Positions 32,674-47,381 of a stretch of 64,000 bases of DNA are shown here, one piece after another; the first letter of the stretch is position 1; every line of letters starts with the position of its first letter. The stretch spans positions 4,526,001-4,590,000 of the forward strand of contig JAJQJQ010000004.1 of the NCBI GenBank assembly GCA_028622995.1, in the 5' to 3' direction. The stretch is from Panagrolaimus kolymaensis (taxonomy: Eukaryota; Nematoda; Chromadorea; Rhabditida; Panagrolaimidae). The notes under the pieces were generated by a model. It was not told the origin of the DNA, did not search any database, and saw only the letters and a program-made list of their open reading frames with translations. The translations under genes and the position numbers were made by a program.

Positions 32674-34007
32674 TTTCCCTAATTTCTCTTCTAACCTATA
32701 TTTTTTAAACTTTCCATATATGATTTGATTATTTATTTTCGCTAATAAAAATTAACCCATTAAAACTTATTTTTTTCACAATGAATTTCGAAAGCAGAGA
32801 AGATGAAAAAAAATAAACACAATATGGTAGTCACACTTTTTTTAATGCTGTTTGATCCCAATTTGATAAGCAGGCAGTAGTAGTAGTTTGTTTCTTAGTT
32901 TCTTATCAAAACTTTTTTTGGAGGAAATGCAAAAAAAAATGGACCTTTGCATTGTTTTTCCACAGGGACCAAAAGTTAAGACTTTTTTAAAACTTAAACT
33001 ATGTTTTTGTTTTTGCTTGTTCAATAAGATAGTAAGGAGGATTTTGCAACTAGCATCCTGGAAGGTTTGAACAATGGAAAAAAAGAAAACAAAAAGTCGC
33101 AATCGCAACGTTCCTTGAAAACCTAAACATGCAATCTTGTTTCTTTTCTTTTTTTGATCATTACACTAAAAAGTAAGCAAGAGAGGAACAAAAAAACCAA
33201 CATTCATTGTTCAAACACAGAAGAATGGCAAATCGAAAAACATCTTTGTATTATATTTGGTCATGATGCCCCTTACATGCATGATTGCTTGTTTACGAAT
33301 ATGTTTTTCTTCTCATTTTCACCTTCAAACCTTTTGAACAATAGAAGCATGCAATAGTTTCGAACAACTGCGGCCGCGGCCGACGATCAGCAGCGGCGTC
33401 GGCGAACGGTAATAATCAACTTCCTTTTCTGGTTGTTTTCAAAAATATTTTTACACCGATGTTGCAAAATGACTTTGGCCTTAAAATCTCACAGCAGACG
33501 ATAAATCTCAAATATATTTTTTTTATGAATTTTTAAAAGTATTTTTTTCGGCAGAAAACTTTAGAACTGCGCATGTTTTTAACAATCGAGCTTTTTTCTT
33601 TTGCATCTGTCTGCTCTTTTTTTTTGTTTGGTATTTGAAGCTTTTATTTATCCTAAATCCGCCGATCCCATCCACTTGAAAATCTCTTTAGAACGGGAAT
33701 AAAGGTTCTCATTAGCGAAAAAATAAAATAGGAAAAGGATAAGGATAGCACCAGCTTGCTGTTTTGTTTGGATGCTGAGACTCTGGATAGACAAAAAAAA
33801 GAAAGGAAAACAAAGGAAAAAAGTCTCTCGCGCGGGGAAAAATCTATCAACCTTTTTTATTTTCCTTATTTTTCTCCATTTTTTTCTTTCCTCATTCATT
33901 CACTTTTTATTCGATTCATTGATTTATTTACCAAAAAGTTTTAAAGACATAATAATCTCTCACAAGTTTAAGCTCTGTGTTTGTTTGATTTAATCTTCTC
34001 AAATGCC
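32674..34007. other. Intergenic with a small GC-rich exon-like patch
   Basis: Mostly AT-rich. A 49 bp GC-rich segment at 33361-33409 (CTGCGGCCGCGGCCGACG...) ends at a GTAATA that could act as a 5' splice site. No coding assignment is possible. Confidence 0.4.
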
Positions 34008-34892
34008 ATGATCAAATTCTTTCTCTTCTTTTTAATCCTATTTGAAGCCGCTATTAACGTTAATTCATATTCAAATAAATGTTATAAATGTGCTTCAAAA
34101 CATATCCAATTGGTAATATAAATCATCCCTCATTTATGTATTTCCATCTTCTCAAAATAATATTTTTTTTAGAATTGGAATCGATATATGCCTTTACAAG
34201 CAGATTCAATGCGAACAATAGAAGTTAAAGATTCTAAACAATGTTCAGGTGATAATATCCCTGAAACAGGCTTTAATTGTAATGGGCCATGTATGAGTAT
34301 AAATGTCACAGGAAATTATAATGGAAAGCCTTCATTTTTTGGTTAGTTTTTTTTAACAAAAACTTTGTAAAAAAATCTTGAATGCAGCTAATTTATGCAA
34401 AAAAAAAATAAAAGTACAACCAATTTTATAATTTGTAAATTAACCAGTAAAAATAAACAGCAAAGTCTCAAAATATTATCGGCATTTGTAAGAAAAATAG
34501 CAAAAAATTTGTTCCAAAAAATTGGTGGAAAAAAGCCAAATTAAAAGAAAGATTTTTTACTCTCATTAACGTTGCCAAAAATAAATCAAAACAACAATAT
34601 TTTTTTAGGAACCCTTCGAGATTGTTATTCTCATCATTTTCGTTCACCTAAACTTCTCATGGGTGATCGAGAATGTTATATTGAACAAATAAAAATTAAA
34701 GGAAATGATTATGATGCTGAATATTGTTTTTGTACCGGTGATTATTGTAATGGTAAACAACCTATTCGAGCTTCATCTCGTCGTGACATTTCACCTTCTT
34801 CATCTGCAACCATAAACTCACAAACATTAATATTGTTTAATTTTGTCATAGCTTTTGTTATTAATAGTGGTGTTTCATACATATTTCATTGA
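34008..34892 (+). CDS. Ly6/three-finger-like GPI-anchored protein
   Basis: Three exons: 34008-34112, 34173-34341 and 34609-34892 (185 aa). The ATG at 34008 is used because the one at 34003 hits TGA at once. A signal peptide (IKFFLFFLILFEAAINVNS) is followed by NKCYKCASK, then spaced cysteines. The diagnostic end, YCFCTGDYCNG, is the Ly6/uPAR terminal Cys pattern. A Ser-rich spacer and a C-terminal hydrophobic helix (LILFNFVIAFVINSGVSYIF) with no cytoplasmic tail suggest GPI anchoring. Two NxS/T sites (NVTGN, SINVT region) are possible glycosylation sites. Ligand or partner unknown. The second intron (267 bp) is longer than average. Confidence 0.8.
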
Positions 34893-34971
34893 AAATCAAA
34901 GATTTATTTTTTTAAACATAATAATAATCCATACAAATCAAGCAAACAAAAAGATGACGACGAAAGTTGTT

Positions 34972-35453
34972 TCATTTTTTTTCTTCAGGTTTTCCTTGTT
35001 GCAGTTGTTGAGTTGATTCAAGTGGTGGTGGATCATTCAAATTCGTTTTTGGTGCCTCTTCACCACCTTCATTACCTTGTGATGGTATCGTATTTACATC
35101 ACCAGCAGCTAAAAAAATAAGTTATGTAATCTCATGCAATTATAAAAACAAAAAAAAACAAATTTAACTTACGATTTGCTCTCTTTGGTGGTCGAAGCTT
35201 TTCCAAATATTCTCGTGTCAATACCAATTTAGGTGGAGTTTCTTTTACTCGATGATATTTAAGTTTTGTTTGAGTTTCAAGCACAATCAAAATACTTACA
35301 GCCACAATTGCAAGAAGATTCAATACTATCAAGAGCGTATAAATCTTAAAAAAAACGTTCATTAAACCTATAGAAGAAAAAAAAACATACAATTGGAAAT
35401 ACTTCATCTTCAGAAAGTTCTTCATCCGATGTTATACAAAGGTTAGCTGACAT
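34972..35453 (-). CDS. Small single-pass membrane protein
   Basis: Three minus-strand exons: 35391-35453, 35173-35344 and 34972-35108 (123 aa). The acidic N-terminus (CITSDEELSEDEVF) is followed by one hydrophobic helix (IYTLLIVLNLLAIVAVSILIVL, residues ~22-43), a basic juxtamembrane region (KLKYHRVKETPPK, EKLRPPKRAN) and a Gly/Glu/Pro/Gln-rich tail. It is convergent with the Ly6-like gene, only ~80 bp away. The intron 1 acceptor is TTTTTTAAG. No family recognised; type II/III single-pass topology is inferred from charges. Confidence 0.65.
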
Positions 35454-36262
35454 TTTCTTTTGCTGAGAGATCTTTCTTGTCGTCGTCGAAGTCCTTGCTT
35501 TTTATGGAGAAAAAATAAAATTTCGGTAAAATGTTGAATGAAAATGTGGGAAATGGCGGAAAAAATGTTTTTAAAATTTGCATGAAACTTGTAATGTAAA
35601 CTGTAGAAATGCTAAAAATGTTTGCTTTACATAAATTTCGCAAGATTTTTTCTACGCTGATGAAATAACGTAAAATAATGAAAGTCTGTTAATAAATTTT
35701 CCAAGGAAATTGGGTTGTAAAGTTAAGGCTAAAATGTTGTTTCATCATTCTACGACACATAAAAATGCAAACAAAAACAGCTTTATTAATATTCAATGAT
35801 GAAAAAATATCAAAATGACAAACATCATAAATGCAAAAATATTATATTAAATTAAACTCGTAACGATACGGAAGAAACGATCATGCTTGAATAAGATGAG
35901 GGCCATGCCATCTCCACGTTCATTCCAATCACCATACTTTTAGAAGACCATGATTTTCATAAAATCTTCAATTATTTATTGTTTTTTTTATTTAGGTTAT
36001 GCTTATCAATTATTTTTGGTTCTATCACATTGGCTTTTTGCAATCAAAAAAATCTCTATTATTTTCGCGCTTTTTGCGTGTAACTTGAGTCGTATTTCAT
36101 TTATCGTTTTATTTCATTTTTTACACAAATTATTAAAAAACATAAAACTATTTATATTGTTACTGAAACTAAAACTAATCTATCCAATATTTTTATATAT
36201 ACTCAACTAACTCATTTTTCGTAGCACCCAAATAAAAGTATGTGTTTGTTATGTATCATTTA
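35454..36262. other. Intergenic, AT-rich
   Basis: Nothing recognisable. Hydrophobic frames here come from T-runs. Confidence 0.5.
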
Positions 36263-37225
36263 TTATTGTCTAAAAACCCATCGAATCCAATCCATTACCG
36301 AACTAAGAGCATTTAAAATTGATTGCCAAATTGATGGTGTTGCAGGTTGTATGGCTTTTTGGTGATCGTCTGTTCCTCCTGTAGTAGTAATGGGTTCAAG
36401 GTTTTCAATTACAATCGTTGTTGATGAATTATCATTTGCCACCACTGGGCTAGATGGTGGCGAAGGAGTTGGTTCAACTGGAATTACAATTTCTGGTGGA
36501 GGCGTTGGAGTTTTGTCATGATCAATTGATGCATGAGATGATTGCTTTGAAGCGGATGAAACAAGTTCATAATCATCTTGAGATGTTGTCATCTAAAAAA
36601 GGTTGGAAGGTGTATTTTTGCTTAAAATTTAAATTTATTGATGATTTCGAAATGTTTTTATTTCCTTTTTCAAAACAAAAAAAAAATGAATGTAACATTT
36701 TTTTTGGTTTAAACTAAAGCCTCGTCTTCTTTTTTAGACACCTTTCTCATCTTTCTTTTTTCTTTGTCTAAAATAGCGCGATTTCTTTATTCAAAAAGTG
36801 TAAATGCCACTTTCTCATCATTTTTTTTTCAAATCCAAAAAAGAAACGACTCTTAAAATTGCTCATTTGATTTTTTAGTAATTTCAAACAAAGTTGAATA
36901 TTTCAAAAAACCCTAGTTCCTTTTTGAAGATATCATGTCCTTTAAAAAAAATTTCTCACCTGTCTATTTTGGCTTTCTTCTGATTCTTCATTTTCACCTT
37001 CTAATTTAACTTTATCACCAAGACTCAAACGATCGTTTATAGTTTTTTCTTCATGACTCATTATTTCACGCTCATGATTGTTATCACTTTCAAGCTTAAC
37101 TTCATCTTCACTAAGAACAGGAATAATTATTTGTTCTTCTTCCAATGGAGTGTCCTAAAATTATTTCTTCTTCTTTGCCCTCCAATTGGAAATTAAGCTA
37201 TTCTTACCTCTTGATGAGAAGTCAT
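36263..37225 (-). CDS. Acidic Ser/Pro-rich protein with C-terminal amphipathic segment
   Basis: Three minus-strand exons: 37208-37225 (MTSHQE), 36960-37154 and 36263-36592 (180 aa), all phase 0. The N-terminal half is acidic (EEEQIIIPVLSEDEVKLESDNN). The middle is Pro/Ser/Thr-rich (TPTPPPEIVIPVEPTPSPPSSP). The end is SIWQSILNALSSVMDWIRWVF, a Trp-rich amphipathic or membrane-associating helix. The 367 bp intron 2 is longer than average for this window. Exon 3 begins at an in-frame ATG, so a shorter 109 aa product is also possible. Family not recognised. Confidence 0.6.
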
Positions 37226-38896
37226 AATGATAAATAAATGTTAAAACTCTTTAAAAAAATACCCAAGCAAAAAAATATAAAATAAAACGTTAAAAGCTTC
37301 TTTTTTTAACTGGCTTTAAAACCTTTCCGTCTCTCTTTTTATTTTTTTTTTAAATATAATCGATCGGGGTAAAAAAACTAACTAACTAACTAACTACTGC
37401 TTGCAAACAGTTGTTGTTGTTTGTCGTCATGGTGGCGTTTAAGATCATATAAAAAAAGAGCTAGAGTTTTTTTGCATGCTTTTTTTTCAACACTTTTTGT
37501 TGTTGCTGCTTGTGGTGGTTTTAAAAATGTCATGGAGCTTATCATCATCATCAAACAAGCGAAAGTAAAATCAACAAAAAAGAGAAGAGTAAAACGCGAT
37601 CGAAAAAAAAAACAACAGTTTAACTTTTGCAAGGAGGAATACTGTAGAAAATCAAGAACAAACATGTTTTTTTAAAAGCAAAAAAAATGTTTGATTACTT
37701 TGTTGTCAATTAATTGCATTAATCCATTTTGTGATAAAAAAATTTGGAATGAAAATCAAAAAAGATTTTAATATTTTGGACACATATTTGGTTGTTTCAA
37801 ATTTTTTTTGTCTTTCTTAGAAAAAGTCGTTCGACAGACTATCCAAAAAGAAGAGCTTCATTGAGAAGTTTGAAGTTATTGGGTTGTAACCGCGAGGACA
37901 TTTTATCGGTATTTTCTTTGGTTCATTTATTAATAAACAATTTTGGGTTTTATTTATCTCCCAATTGCTTGCTAATGATGTCTTCATAGATATTCAATTG
38001 TTTATACTCAAGTGACCTATTTTTTTCTTCATAATAGCTGTGAAAAAGTTGATTGACGATAATAGCAATCGCACAAAAAAAGTTTTCTTTAAAAAAATCT
38101 ATCATTTTATTGTTTTGGTTCATAAACTTTGCATGGAATTAGTTGCATGAATGAAATCCTTAATTTGCTCATTTATCAAACTTTTCGTTCGTAATTTTAT
38201 TTATTTATTTTTTTCGTGGATAAGCTTCATAACCAAACGAGCACCTTTTTTTATTTTCAAAAAATTATTACACCCGAACTTTGCCCTTTTTTCAACCATT
38301 TTTTGTTGTTATTGCTCGAATCGATAACCATCTTTCTACAAGCAAGAAAAATGAAAGCTTGTAAAAAAATGCTAGGGTTTTTTATGTGTGCCTGCTTTAG
38401 TAGTAGACGTCTTTTTTTCTTCTTCTGCGCCATAAGATAGCCACTTTCATCATATGTACGTTTTTTTCTTTTTTGTCGAAGGGATGGATTGTAATAAAAA
38501 AGGTTTTGGATGGAGCGCGTATGAATCATTTTTTGTTTAGCAACAACATTGCGATGAGCTGAATAATGTTTTGTAATAATTTCTTATGATTTATTAATTA
38601 TTGCTTTTTTTTTCTTTTGCAAATTTGGGTAAATTCATCGAGATTTTAAAAGCTTGAATTTAGTAATTATTTGGCGACGCGACGCGTCTTTTGAATTTCT
38701 TAAACTTTTAAAAATTATTTTTCAAACTTCATTTTTTCCATTTTTGACGTTTACCATTTTTTTTGCACGTGATTTTCTTTTAACATTTACCAATAAAAAA
38801 ATATTTTTTTCAGCCTTGGAAAGCCTTCTAAGATCTTTAATCCTTGTGTAACTCTTCAGTCATTTACATCTATAAAAACTTTTATAAGTTTTAATT
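37226..38896. other. Intergenic, upstream region of first helicase
   Basis: AT-rich, with a short ACTA(ACTA)n run near 37378-37396. No convincing gene; ORFs on both strands are poly-A/T driven. Confidence 0.5.
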
Positions 38897-42608
<3,712 letters not shown>

Positions 42609-44294
42609 TAAAAGGCACTCGCCCCTAATCTTTATTACCATTGTTCCTTCTCTCTCTCTCTCTCTCCTTCCATGGTCTTTTATTTCGAGCTTGAAAAAAG
42701 AAAGCGGAAGCTTTAATATATTTTTAATTGTTATTCTTTGTTATTGTTCTTCTTCCTGTGAAAAAAACATTTTTTGAAAAAACGGTGGATTAAAAAAAAT
42801 ACATACTTGTTTTTTGTTACTATTTCTCACTTGCCTATTTTTTATTTTATTATTATTATTCCTTAAATTTCTTATGCGGTATTCCTCTTGCATTTCATTC
42901 TGTCGAAAACTCTATCCTTCATTTACATGATCGAAAAGCTATTTTATGACGGCTTCAAAAAATTGATATAAGGTTTATTTTTTATACGTGTTTCATTTTT
43001 ATTGCTTCTCAAAATCATGAATCTACTAAACTTTTTTGAATTTTACATTGTTTTCCATCCATACTTATTATTATGTTTATGAATTTTACAGTATTATTTC
43101 ATTTTTGTTTTTTAACTTAAAAAAAGAAAAAAAAACCACCGGATTTATTATGTGTATTTTGACATTTTATAAGACAAAATAACAAAGTATGTGGATTCAT
43201 GGATAATCAATTTTTATTGCGGTAAATATTTTTTAACAACGCTTGAATTTTTGAAAGATACAAAAAAGCGAGAAATATTTTTTTGTTATTTGAATAAAAG
43301 AAAAACTTAAAGATTAGTAACAGCTTTGATGCATTTTTTTCCTGATGAATTCATTATTAACTTATTAGCCATTATTTAGTTAAAGGGGAAATGAAGGCCG
43401 TAATTTTAATTATTAAAAAGCTTCATTATTTGGGTGTTTTCACAAACAGACAAACAGGTGAGAAAATTTGTAAAATTCAGTTAGAAAGTTGTTTGTTCTA
43501 TATGTTTTATAAGCATGTGTGAGATTGAAAAGGATAGCTGATTCAAATATCTTCAAATAAATGAGCTTGAAGATTTAGTTTTACTTTATGTATTAAAAAT
43601 AAAACAAATGGAAATGTGAAAGAAAAATAGTGTTCATACTTCAAAAAAAGTAATAAACAAAAAAATTCGTAAATTTTGAAATCAAATCTTCGTGAATCTC
43701 GAATGGAAATAATTGGTCTTGAATGTCTTACAATCCGTTACCAGGTTGTTTGAACAAAGAAGGGAAGGGAAGAGAAGAGAAGGGAAGAGAAAGTGGTGTT
43801 TCTAGCACGAAAGTTTCATTGCTTTGAAATTTTCAAAAATTTTCGAAAAATTGAAAAAAATTCGAAAGTTTTCGAAAATTTCATTCAAACGAAACTTTCG
43901 TGCTAGAAACACCACTTTCTCTTCCTTTCTCTTCTCTTCCCTTCCCTTCTCTGTTCAAACAACCTGGTAATGGATTGTATTTATGTATACGGTACTCAAA
44001 TACATAACAAACAATTATTGGCATTTTACTTGCGTGTTATTTATTATTCATCCGTTTTGCGTGGTATAAAGGTTTAACAATGTAATAATTTCTTTAAGAA
44101 TAGTTGATTTTATTAATTAAGTTAATAATTTTAAAAATCATAAAAAATTGTACTAAAACAGAACTTTGTATTCCGTCATTTTTCTGTAATTTTTTCCTAT
44201 GTTTTTTGCGGGCTTTTGCTTTGTTTTGTAAGTAAATTGCATTAATATAAATATAATTTTATAGATTTGATCATTCGTTGATTGAGAAAACAAA
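42609..44294. other. Intergenic between the two helicases
   Basis: 3' UTR of the first gene with a short (TC)n run at about 42649-42666, AT-rich filler, and a 247 bp foldback element at 43731-43977 (listed separately). Confidence 0.6.
43731..43977. mobile_element. Foldback MITE-like element with ~85 bp terminal inverted repeats and TA duplication
   Basis: The arms CAATCCGTTACCAGGTTGTT... (from 43731) and ...AACAACCTGGTAATGGATTG (to 43977) are near-perfect reverse complements for about 85 bp, with a few mismatches such as G/A at position 7. They include a polypurine stretch (GGGAAGGGAAGAGAAGAG). The ~75 bp centre is itself partly self-complementary (TTTTCGAAAA). TA flanks both ends (43729-43730, 43978-43979), as expected for Tc1/mariner-type target duplication. 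No ORF. Confidence 0.75.
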
Positions 44295-47200
44295 ATGTCT
44301 GCCAGTGGTTTTGGAAGAGGTAGATCCAGTAAGTTTCATAGTTTTTTTTATTAATAGTTTACATTGAACATTTTTTAGCTTCTGGGTTTACTTCATCTTC
44401 AAATAACCAAGAAGGTTATCAATCTTCAAATGTTCCTCGCCGACAACCTTTTAATTTTGATAATCAACGCCAATCTCAGAATCCTGATGTATCTAATGCT
44501 CAAATTGGAGAAAATGACGAACGTGATCTCTATGTTCAACGTCAATATGACTTAAATGTACCAAGAACAGAACAACTTGGACCAGCATCCAATATTGTCA
44601 ACGAAAGAAATTTACCACAAAGTAATGTAGAATCAAATTCTCGACATCCTCCACCATCTCAAGAATTTGGTCGATATCCTCCTGCTCCTTCTATGCAACG
44701 ACAAACACCTTCTGAAAGACCAATGTCTCGTGGTATTGCTGAACACTTGCAAATGAATGGAGAAGAACAACTTGGTCGTGGAGATCCAAATTTTCCTCAA
44801 AATTATCCTTCTCTTGAACGCTCACAATTTCAAAGACAAATGACTGCTGATAGTGGGAGAAATCCAGCATTTGCAAGGGGAGGATTGAATATTCCTCCAC
44901 CTCGTCCTTCTCATCCTCCATTTCAAAGTTCTTTTCCTTATCCTGCAGTTCAAAGTACTGGTCCTTATCCTCCACTACACAGCTCCTATCAATATCCTCC
45001 ATTTCAAAGTTCAGGTCAATATCCTCCACAAAGAAATAATCCAAACGAAAGGCCGCTTGGAATGCAAGCTAACAATGAAAGAGATCGATGATCACTTCCT
45101 CAACATCGAGGCGATCCTGAATCACGTGGTGAAAGACATCTTGGATTTATTACACGTGAAGAGCGTTATGCTCGTGATCCTTCATATTCTGCATTTCGTA
45201 TTCCTCCACGATTTTCAAATCCTCCTGAATATCATCAACAGCAATATATTCCATCACGTTCTTATGATCCTCAAAGATCTCGTCCTATTGATAACCGTCC
45301 AAATCCTTCTCAAGTTGATTATCGCGCGGAAACTCGTCAAAACTTTGCTTATGGAAATGCTCGTCAACAACAACCTTTTGCTTCTGATAATAATCGTCGA
45401 AATGGTCAACAAAATGGTCAACGTTATGAAGATCGTCGAACTTTAGAAAATAATGGATATTCAGCTAGATATAATGAATATATGGACAACGGTAGTTTTC
45501 TTTTATTAATGAAGAGTTTTTTTTTATAATTTATTTTTTAGATAATCTTGTAAAAGGTCCGCCACGTGCTCCAATGAATTATGCTCCTAAACAGCGAGAA
45601 CTCGATGTAATTTTTAACGAAGATTCTGCAGATGTTCATCAACATGGAAGTTCAATCTTTACTGAAGATGCTGATATTAAGGTTGAAGGTGTTACCAACC
45701 CGCCATTCTGCGAGTATGTTGTAGTTATTTATTTACATTCTTAATAATAGAGTGCTTTTTTTAGAAATTGGGAAGAGATGCATTTAGATGAGCAATTAAA
45801 AACCAATATCCTTCGATCAGAATACTTGCGACCTCGTAAAATCCAACAATTTGTTATCCCTTGTATTCAAGATGGTAAATTATTGGATATTTTTTTTGTG
45901 CAAATAATTATTAGATCATTTTTAGGATTCAGTGTCAAATGCCAAAGTGAAACTGGAACTGGTAAAACTGCAGCATTCTTGATTCCCATTGTTGATGCTT
46001 TAATCAAGGATAAAGAAAATGGTCAACTCCATCGGGAAGCTCCTGTATGTTTGGTTGTTGCTCCATCTCGTGAACTCGTCGATCAACTTTATGAACAAGC
46101 TATCAAATTTTGTAATGGTATGGTTTTTACAAATTTTCGTTTTTAATATTGGTTTTTTCCAGCAACTGGTATTACCGTTGCTCGAGCGTATGGTCAGTAT
46201 AGCGTTTCAAGAAACTTACATGATATTCGAAATGGTTGCAATATTCTATGCGCTTGTTTGGGACGTCTCATGGATTTTGTGCGTAAAGGTCACATTCATT
46301 TACGCGCTGTAAAGTACTTGGTTATTGACGAAGCTGATCGACTTATTGCTGATAGTGATAACACTTCATTTTTTGATTTATTGAGTTGGCCTGAATTACC
46401 TGCTGTAAACCTTTTTTCTTCGTTTTTAAAAATTTATTAATGATTTAATTTTAGAAAGATGCGCGTCAAACACTTTTGTTTAGTGCTACGTTAACCTGTC
46501 CTAGTCCAACGCTTCAACATGTATGTGACGAACATATCGATGCTCAAAAACAAGTCACTATTACTGCTGAAACCGAAGCAAATAAGCGGATTCGATTTAT
46601 TGTCTATGCTGTCCCGACTCGTCCAGCCAAATTTCGATATTTGATTAAATATCTTCAAGAAATCAAAGCAGAAAACAATGGTGAATGTCCGAAAACTTTA
46701 ATTTTTCTCAATCGGAAGGTTGGTTTTATTATACTCAAAAGTTTCTTTACTATTTTCTTTTTTTAGGTTGACGTTGACAGAGTTGCTATCGATATCACTT
46801 CCAAAGGAATTCCTGCTACAACAATCCATGGTGGTCGTAGTCAAGATTTACGTGAAGAAGCTCTGAAAAATTTTCGATATGGTGATGCTCGTGTGCTTGT
46901 TGCAACTGATGTCTGCGTAAGTTGTTCACTTTGAATGTAACATCATTTGATAATTCTTTAACATTTTAGGCTCGAGGCGTTGATATTAAAGAAATGGATT
47001 ATGTTAGTTTTAACGATAACGGAACTTTGTTTACTTTTCTTTTTTTAGGTTATAAATTATGATCTTCCAAATGGAAATGGAAGAAGTTCAGATGCTAAGA
47101 GCACTTTTCTTCAACGAACTGGTCGTACTGGAAGAACTCATATTGGGACTGCTGTAAGCTTTTTCTTGGAATCTGAGGATCGTGATATGGCATCAACAAT

Positions 47201-47381
47201 TGATGAAATTATCAATTCAACTGGTCAAGAATCTCCTGCATTTTTGAAGAACGGTGTCAATGACAGTGATTTCAAATATGAAGACACTTATGTTCAAGCT
47301 CCATCTCATGCTTTAGATGATCGTTCTCGTAATGCTGGTTATTCTCAAAATGGTTCACCTCAAATGGGACAACAGCAATAG
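44295..47381 (+). pseudogene. Second DEAD-box helicase paralog with an in-frame TGA
   Basis: Ten exons: 44295-44328, 44379-45491, 45542-45713, 45765-45874, 45926-46117, 46163-46404, 46455-46718, 46767-46916, 46970-47002 and 47049-47381 (880 codons). The N-terminal ~370 residues are Pro/Gln/Ser/Tyr-rich, with few RGG boxes. The core has LRPRKIQQFVIP, SETGTGKT, PSREL, DEAD, SAT and QRTGRTGR. Junctions match the upstream paralog, with one extra intron. At 45089-45091 exon 2 contains TGA in frame; coding character continues in the same frame on both sides. Options are a true nonsense mutation, readthrough, a sequencing error, or a weakly signalled 93 bp intron (about 45014-45106) that would remove it in frame. 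The helicase core is otherwise intact. Confidence 0.8.
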
